Under the pieces are notes generated by a model that worked only from the letters and a program-made list of their open reading frames with translations, was not told where the DNA came from and did not search any database. This document shows positions 60,225 through 64,000 of a stretch of 64,000 bases of DNA, in pieces; the stretch's first letter is position 1; every line of letters begins with the position of its first letter. The translations under genes were made by a program, and so were the position numbers. The DNA lies in the NCBI RefSeq assembly GCF_016862795.1, contig NZ_BONQ01000050.1, positions 1 to 64,000 on the forward strand, read 5' to 3'. The DNA comes from Dactylosporangium siamense. Lineage in GTDB: Bacteria; Actinomycetota; Actinomycetes; Mycobacteriales; Micromonosporaceae.

Positions 60225-61594
60225 AAGAGCTGTTCGCAAGCCTGCCCGACGAGCAGGCACCCCCACCGCCACCCGGCTACCTCGACACCGTCCTCACCGT
60301 GGCCCGCCGCTCCGCCCGCCGCCGCCGCGCGGTGACCCTCGCGACCTGGGCGGCCGTGCTCCTGGCCCTTGTCGCCGTCGCTGTTCCGCTGGTACGGCCA
60401 CCGTCACAGCCGGCCACACCCAGCACCCGGGCCACCCTGCCGTCCCGCTTCGCCGGGTACTCCGTCCTCACCGCCGACGCCTCCCGATCCCCGGCCGGGC
60501 GGGCGATCGCCCTGTACGGCTACGGCAACGGCGAGCTGTTCAACATGCACCAGCCGCTCGTCGCCGGCGCCGACGGGAACACGTACCGCCGCATCGCCGC
60601 GATGCAGGACCGTGAGCTGCCCGCCGCGTTGCTGTCCCCGGACGGCACCCGCGTCCTGTTCGGCGACGAACGTGGTGCCGTCACCGACCTGCAGCTGCTG
60701 GACCTGACCAGCGGCCGGCAACGGCCCGTCCCCGTCGGCCAGGCGGTCGGGGTGCGGCTCCTCGCGTGGTCGCCGGACGGCCGGTACGTGGCGTACAGCG
60801 CGGCACCCGTGTCCGCGAACACCGACAACGCCGGCAACTTCGTCGACCACGAGGTGGCCCGCACCGGCACGCTGCGGATCCTCGACTTCACCACCGGCAG
60901 CAGCACACCGGTGCCCACCGCGACCCCCGCATGGACGGCGGCGTTCGCCTCCGACAGCCGCCGCCTCGCGGTCCAGGTCGGCAAGCAACTGCACCTGCTC
61001 GACGCGTCCGGCGCATCGTCGGGGGTAGTCGAGCTTCCCGCCGACCGGCAGCTCGTGGGCAACGTCGGGTGGTCGCTGGACGGTGGCGCCTTCGCCACCA
61101 TGCCAATGCCCGTCGGCGGCCAGGCCGACGGCAACACCGGCCACGACACGTACCTCACCGAGCGGCAGACCCTGACCTTCGTGCCGGCGCCTGGTGTGGG
61201 CCGCCCCCTGCCGCCCTCGTTCGACGCCGTGCAACTGTTGGGCTGGAGCTCCCCGGAGCAGGTCCTGGTGCTGGACGCCGACGCGGTGGGGCACCTGACG
61301 ATCGCCCTGGCCGACCTCCGCGCCGGCACCCGCCGCGTGCTGTCCCGGTTCGACACCGGCTCGTCGTGCGAGTTCGGCACCCAGTCGTGCCAGGTTTTCG
61401 ACCTGCAACTGGCGACGGCCCTGCTGCCCGGGGTGACGGCGCGCGACGCCGGCTGGGCACACCGCGGCCCGTGGCCCGCATGGTTCATGCTCACGGTCGG
61501 CGTCCCCACCATCGGGGTCGCCGTGCTGGTGTGGTGGCTCATCCGCCGCCGGTCCCGACGGTTGCCCACCGGCACGCCGCCTACCGGCAACTGA
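60221..61594 (+). CDS. Membrane-anchored propeller-like protein paired with ECF sigma factor
   Basis: 457 residues. A short cytosolic N-terminus (KELFASLPDEQAPPPPPGYL) is followed by RRSARRRRAVTLATWAAVLL and ALVAVAVPLV, a membrane helix near 35-58. The large exterior part has beta-propeller/TolB-like repeats (LSPDGTRVLFGDERGAVTDL; LLAWSPDGRYVAYSAAPVSA; WTAAFASDSRRLAVQVGKQL; NVGWSLDGGAFATMPMPVGG). A second membrane helix is near the C-terminus (AWFMLTVGVPTIGVAVLVWW) with a basic tail. Gene overlap and topology suggest a sigma-factor-regulating sensor, but no HCC anti-sigma motif is seen, so the cytosolic N-terminal segment must be the binder if this is right. Confidence 0.75.
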   Translation: MKELFASLPDEQAPPPPPGYLDTVLTVARRSARRRRAVTLATWAAVLLALVAVAVPLVRPPSQPATPSTRATLPSRFAGYSVLTADASRSPAGRAIALYGYGNGELFNMHQPLVAGADGNTYRRIAAMQDRELPAALLSPDGTRVLFGDERGAVTDLQLLDLTSGRQRPVPVGQAVGVRLLAWSPDGRYVAYSAAPVSANTDNAGNFVDHEVARTGTLRILDFTTGSSTPVPTATPAWTAAFASDSRRLAVQVGKQLHLLDASGASSGVVELPADRQLVGNVGWSLDGGAFATMPMPVGGQADGNTGHDTYLTERQTLTFVPAPGVGRPLPPSFDAVQLLGWSSPEQVLVLDADAVGHLTIALADLRAGTRRVLSRFDTGSSCEFGTQSCQVFDLQLATALLPGVTARDAGWAHRGPWPAWFMLTVGVPTIGVAVLVWWLIRRRSRRLPTGTPPTGN

Positions 61595-61609
61595 ACCGAG
61601 GCGTACGCA

Positions 61610-61985
61610 ATGTCGCCGCAGACCCGTTGACCAGCGTCTGGCGGGTGGTCGCCAGGTCGGCGAGTTCGGACTCGATGGCGGCCACCTCGCTGGCGACTGG
61701 GTGTCCAGCACCACCGCGGACGGATCCTCACGGCGACCGGCCTTCTCGCGCGCCTGACAGCGCAGCAGATCATGGATCGCCTGGTCGGTGCCGTCATCAC
61801 GCCACACCGCGAAGTAGTAGTACGTCGCGGAGTTCGGCGGCAGGTCATGCGGCAGATACGCCCACTGACAACCCGTCCGGTTCTGATAGAAGATCGAGTT
61901 CACGATCTCCCGCAACTCGCAACGCCCTGATGCCCCGACACTGACGGATGCCGAGCCTTCCACGCGTCCGCATCGACCTGACCGG
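61610..61985 (-). mobile_element. IS5-family transposase remnant joined to another 3' gene fragment
   Basis: On the minus strand from about 61925 to 61694: ELREIVNSIFYQNRTGCQWA, YLPHDLPPNSATYYYFAVWR, DDGTDQAIHDLLRCQAREKA and REDPSAVVLDTQS, the N-terminal third of IS5-group (IS1647/ISMt-like) transposases up to the first catalytic Asp region (VLDTQS). Then the sequence switches to a different frame reading ASEVAAIESELADLATTRQT to a stop near 61595, a coiled-coil fragment of another protein. Both ends are missing and no inverted repeats were found, so it is immobile. The remaining sequence 61986-62127 shows nothing clear. Confidence 0.7.
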
Positions 61986-62127
61986 GAACCGGCCCTGAGC
62001 CACCACACGCCGGGGTCGATGTGGTTGCGCCGTCCGGGGGGTTGCGCCGGCCCGGGGTGCTCGGCACGCTTGATCGGGAGTGCCGCGACCCTGCGGTGCC
62101 GAGTGTGGTGAGTCGAGAGGGTGCGCG

Positions 62128-62463
62128 ATGCAACCCGGTGAGCCGCGGCGCAGGTCCGCACAGCTGGTCAGGATCGGCGACGTCGAGTTCTACGCCGAGC
62201 TGACCGAGGGGGGTGGCCCGCGCACCGTCGGGGTCCACGACGCGTTCTCCTTCGACGGTGTCCGGCGCACGATCGAGGCGGTGGCCGGCGAGCTCGCCCA
62301 GGCGTGGGACGTGGTCAAGCCGGCCGAGGCGACCGTCGAGTTCGGACTGTCGTTGACCGCCCGGGCCGGCAAGCTGACCGGCCTGGTCGTCGAGGGCGGC
62401 GCGGACGCGAGCCTGAAAGTGACGCTGGTCTGGAAAAACTCCGAGCGGCATGACGGGGCTTAG
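62128..62463 (+). CDS. Trypsin-co-occurring domain (Trypco1/CU044_2847-type) small protein
   Basis: 111 residues, ATG 62128 with GAGAGG upstream. A beta-strand VRIGDVEFYAELTEGGGPRT, then FDGVRRTIEAVAGELAQAWD, VVKPAEATVEFGLSLTARAG and KLTGLVVEGGADASLKVTLV, ending W. This follows the Trypco1 pattern (KPxxxxVEFGLxLxAxxGxL ... AxLxVTLxW) of small proteins encoded beside trypsin-like protease/NTPase effectors in predicted prokaryotic conflict systems. Its 3' end overlaps by 14 bases the start of such a protease-NTPase gene, so the two are co-translated. Confidence 0.82.
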   Translation: MQPGEPRRRSAQLVRIGDVEFYAELTEGGGPRTVGVHDAFSFDGVRRTIEAVAGELAQAWDVVKPAEATVEFGLSLTARAGKLTGLVVEGGADASLKVTLVWKNSERHDGA

Positions 62464-64000
62464 CTGGCTGGCCAACGAGACCACGGTCGAATCCTGGCAA
62501 CTGCGGCGGCACACCGTCCGGATCAACCACCCGCACGGGCGGCTGCTGGGCAGCGGGTTCTTCGTGGCGCCCGGGTGGGTGATGACCGCCGCGCACGTGG
62601 TGTACGACCTCGTGGAGGGCGGTGAGCTGCCGGTCGTGTCGGTGACCCCGAGCGACGAGGACGTCGGCACCGACGGCGTCGAGGGTGAGGTCGTGGTGCG
62701 GTCCGCGCCGGGCAACGGCACCGGGGTGTGGCCGTTCCCGGACGTCGCGCTGGTGCGGCTGCGCCCGACGCAGGAGTGGGTCGGCCGGCACCCGTGCGTG
62801 TGGCTGGACGACCGGCACCCGGTGAAGACCTGCCACGCGTACGGGTATCCGGTCCGCGTGCCGGGCGTGACGCCGTCGGGTGGCCCGGCGACGTTCGACT
62901 TCGAGGGCGAGACCAGCGACCGGTACCTGCAGCTGAAGGCGGGCCAGGCGGCCCCCGGGCTGTCCGGCGCGCCGCTGGTGTGCCCGGTGCAGCGGGGGGT
63001 CGTGGGGGTCGTGGTCAGCTCCCGGGACGTGGACACCGACCTGGGCGGCCTCGCCACGCCGGTCGGCGCGCTGCTCGGCGAGCTGACGGGAGTGCCGCAG
63101 GACCTCGCCGAGAAGCTCCGGGAGGTCCGTGGGCTGGGGGTCGCGGCCGTGCTGGCCGACCGCGCGTCATGGCACCGGGTGCTGCAGATGCCGGCCGCGG
63201 AGACGTCCCTCGCCCCGCCCCTGGCAAGGTTCCAGCGCAAGCCCAGGTCGCTGCCGGCGGAGATGCTGCTGGCCGACGCGGGGGTGGTCCCGTACCTGTT
63301 CCGCGGCCATGAGCTGGAGGAGGCGCAGCGCTGGTGCGAGCAGGCCAGCGCCATGGAGGTCTGGCGGTTCACCGGACCGGGCGGCGCGGGCAAGACCCGG
63401 TTCGCGATCGAGCTGTGCAAGATCATGAAGGGTCGGGGCTGGCTGGCCGGGTTCTGGGACGGACCGGCGGCCGCCGCCGACACCGGCTTCGACGTGGCCG
63501 ACGTGCCGCTGCCCCGGCTGATCGTGCTGGACTACGTGGAGGCGTTCGCCGCGGGTGACCTGCGGGTGCTGCTCGGCCGGCTGCAGATCCGCGCGTCGGA
63601 GCTGGCCCCGGTGCGGGTGCTGCTGCTGAGCCGCACCACGGCCGGCGACACCGACGTGCTGCGCGAGATCGGCAAGGCCGCCGGGGTGCAGCTGCGCAAC
63701 GTGCTCAACGACGCCCCGGATCCGCTCGACGTGGGCGGCATCCCGGTCGGGCAGCGGCGGCGGCTCTACGAGGCGGCCGTGATGGCGTTCCGGGCCGCCT
63801 GGTTCCCCGACCCGCCGCAGCTGGCGATCCCCAGGATCGATCTGACCGCCGACCGGTACGCGGTGCCCCTGGAGGTGCTCCTCGAGGCGTTCGACCACGC
63901 GCTGTCCGGCAGACCCGCCGGCGGGGCGCCGGACACCGACCGGATGCCGGTCGAACGGGCACTGGACCACGAGGAGCGCTACTGGAGCCTGGCCGCCCCG
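62450..64000 (+). CDS. Trypsin-like serine protease fused to P-loop (STAND-type) NTPase, partial at window end
   Basis: The frame opens at ATG 62450 (MTGLSWLANE) and is still open at 64000 (517 codons). Trypsin-like domain, residues about 15-200: RLLGSGFFVAPGWVMTAAHV (catalytic His), GVWPFPDVALVRLRPTQEWV (Asp), GQAAPGLSGAPLVCPVQRGV (Ser in GLSGAP). Then a P-loop ATPase: EVWRFTGPGGAGKTRFAIEL (Walker A near 310), PLPRLIVLDYVEAFAAGDLR (Walker B), and RVLLLSRTTAGD (sensor-1-like). Such protease-STAND proteins are predicted death or anti-phage effectors; C-terminal sensor repeats would lie beyond the window. No signal peptide, so cytosolic. Partner Trypco1 protein lies immediately upstream. Confidence 0.88.
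   Translation, partial: MTGLSWLANETTVESWQLRRHTVRINHPHGRLLGSGFFVAPGWVMTAAHVVYDLVEGGELPVVSVTPSDEDVGTDGVEGEVVVRSAPGNGTGVWPFPDVALVRLRPTQEWVGRHPCVWLDDRHPVKTCHAYGYPVRVPGVTPSGGPATFDFEGETSDRYLQLKAGQAAPGLSGAPLVCPVQRGVVGVVVSSRDVDTDLGGLATPVGALLGELTGVPQDLAEKLREVRGLGVAAVLADRASWHRVLQMPAAETSLAPPLARFQRKPRSLPAEMLLADAGVVPYLFRGHELEEAQRWCEQASAMEVWRFTGPGGAGKTRFAIELCKIMKGRGWLAGFWDGPAAAADTGFDVADVPLPRLIVLDYVEAFAAGDLRVLLGRLQIRASELAPVRVLLLSRTTAGDTDVLREIGKAAGVQLRNVLNDAPDPLDVGGIPVGQRRRLYEAAVMAFRAAWFPDPPQLAIPRIDLTADRYAVPLEVLLEAFDHALSGRPAGGAPDTDRMPVERALDHEERYWSLAAP

Noticed and set aside
60404-62161. Leftward 585-codon frame
   Set aside because: Only the first part (IS5-like remnant) is real; the rest is antisense to the propeller protein.
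62190-62836. Leftward frames at the window end
   Set aside because: Antisense to the Trypco1 and protease-NTPase genes, whose catalytic motifs are intact on the plus strand.

Overview
This is a very GC-rich actinobacterial chromosome segment. Genes are packed head to tail with many GTG starts, 4-base GTGA/ATGA overlaps and leaderless starts preceded by TACCGT-like -10 boxes. The abundance of secreted glycoside hydrolases, DUF4097 proteins, ABC exporters and SigE-type ECF sigma factors points to a soil filamentous actinomycete, most likely Micromonosporaceae (Dactylosporangium/Actinoplanes-like). The family assignment is inference. No tRNA, rRNA, CRISPR array or intact transposon was seen; the only mobile-element trace is a truncated IS5-family transposase at about 61.7-61.9 kb.

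Layout. 0-5.2 kb: AraC-type regulator (cut by the window edge) divergent from a quinone-reductase-like oxidoreductase; a two-gene secreted beta-1,3-glucanase operon (GH16 + GH64); a membrane protein; a broken P450. 5.3-11.6 kb: an operon of ribbon-helix-helix regulator, DUF4097 protein, DrrA/DrrB-like ABC exporter and MMPL transporter, divergent from an alpha/beta hydrolase across helically phased TGGC repeats. 12.2-24.0 kb: a peptidoglycan-scavenging locus. Leftward lies an oligopeptide/muropeptide importer (dppC, dppB, dppA), a serine hydrolase, an L-Ala-D/L-Glu epimerase and an NlpC/P60 endopeptidase; rightward lie three exported proteins: a transglycosylase-like/amidase, a C39-type peptidase and a DigH/YngK-like glycosidase. 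24-30.6 kb: small hypothetical and membrane genes, a methyltransferase, a frameshifted formate/nitrite-type channel and a D-2-hydroxyacid dehydrogenase.

30.6-41.4 kb: a carbohydrate-utilisation locus with a LacI repressor, a kinase-like protein, a sugar ABC importer (lipoprotein and two permeases), a cytosolic six-hairpin glycosidase carrying a LamG-like domain, and a large secreted GH95-like enzyme carrying two near-identical discoidin domains, ended by a strong terminator. 41.5-47 kb: small regulatory, hypothetical and envelope proteins, including a YbjQ-PDZ fusion, a septum-formation-type lipoprotein and an FKBP lipoprotein. 46.7-55.4 kb: XRE regulator with two aldo/keto reductases, NmrA-like oxidoreductase, variant inositol-phosphatase-like protein, LysR regulator, S41 peptidase, Nudix hydrolase and a complete P450. 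54.6-59.7 kb: a second DUF4097 module with its own HTH/MarR regulator and hydrolase, then a VOC-SDR-alcohol dehydrogenase operon. 59.7-64 kb: ECF sigma factor with a membrane-anchored propeller-like partner, the IS remnant, and a conflict-type pair (Trypco1-like protein plus trypsin-like protease/P-loop NTPase) running off the end.

How parts fit together. The two nutrient loci share a logic of extracellular depolymerisation, ABC import without a local ATPase gene, and intracellular processing. The only TTA codons I noticed lie near the 5' ends of three genes in these loci (dppC codon 6, the DigH-like gene codon 9, the sugar lipoprotein codon 18), which suggests bldA-type control of wall and polymer scavenging. 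A second theme is small tandem duplications at gene edges (six sites), one of which turned the epimerase start region into a chain of micro-ORFs each ending in a GTGA overlap.
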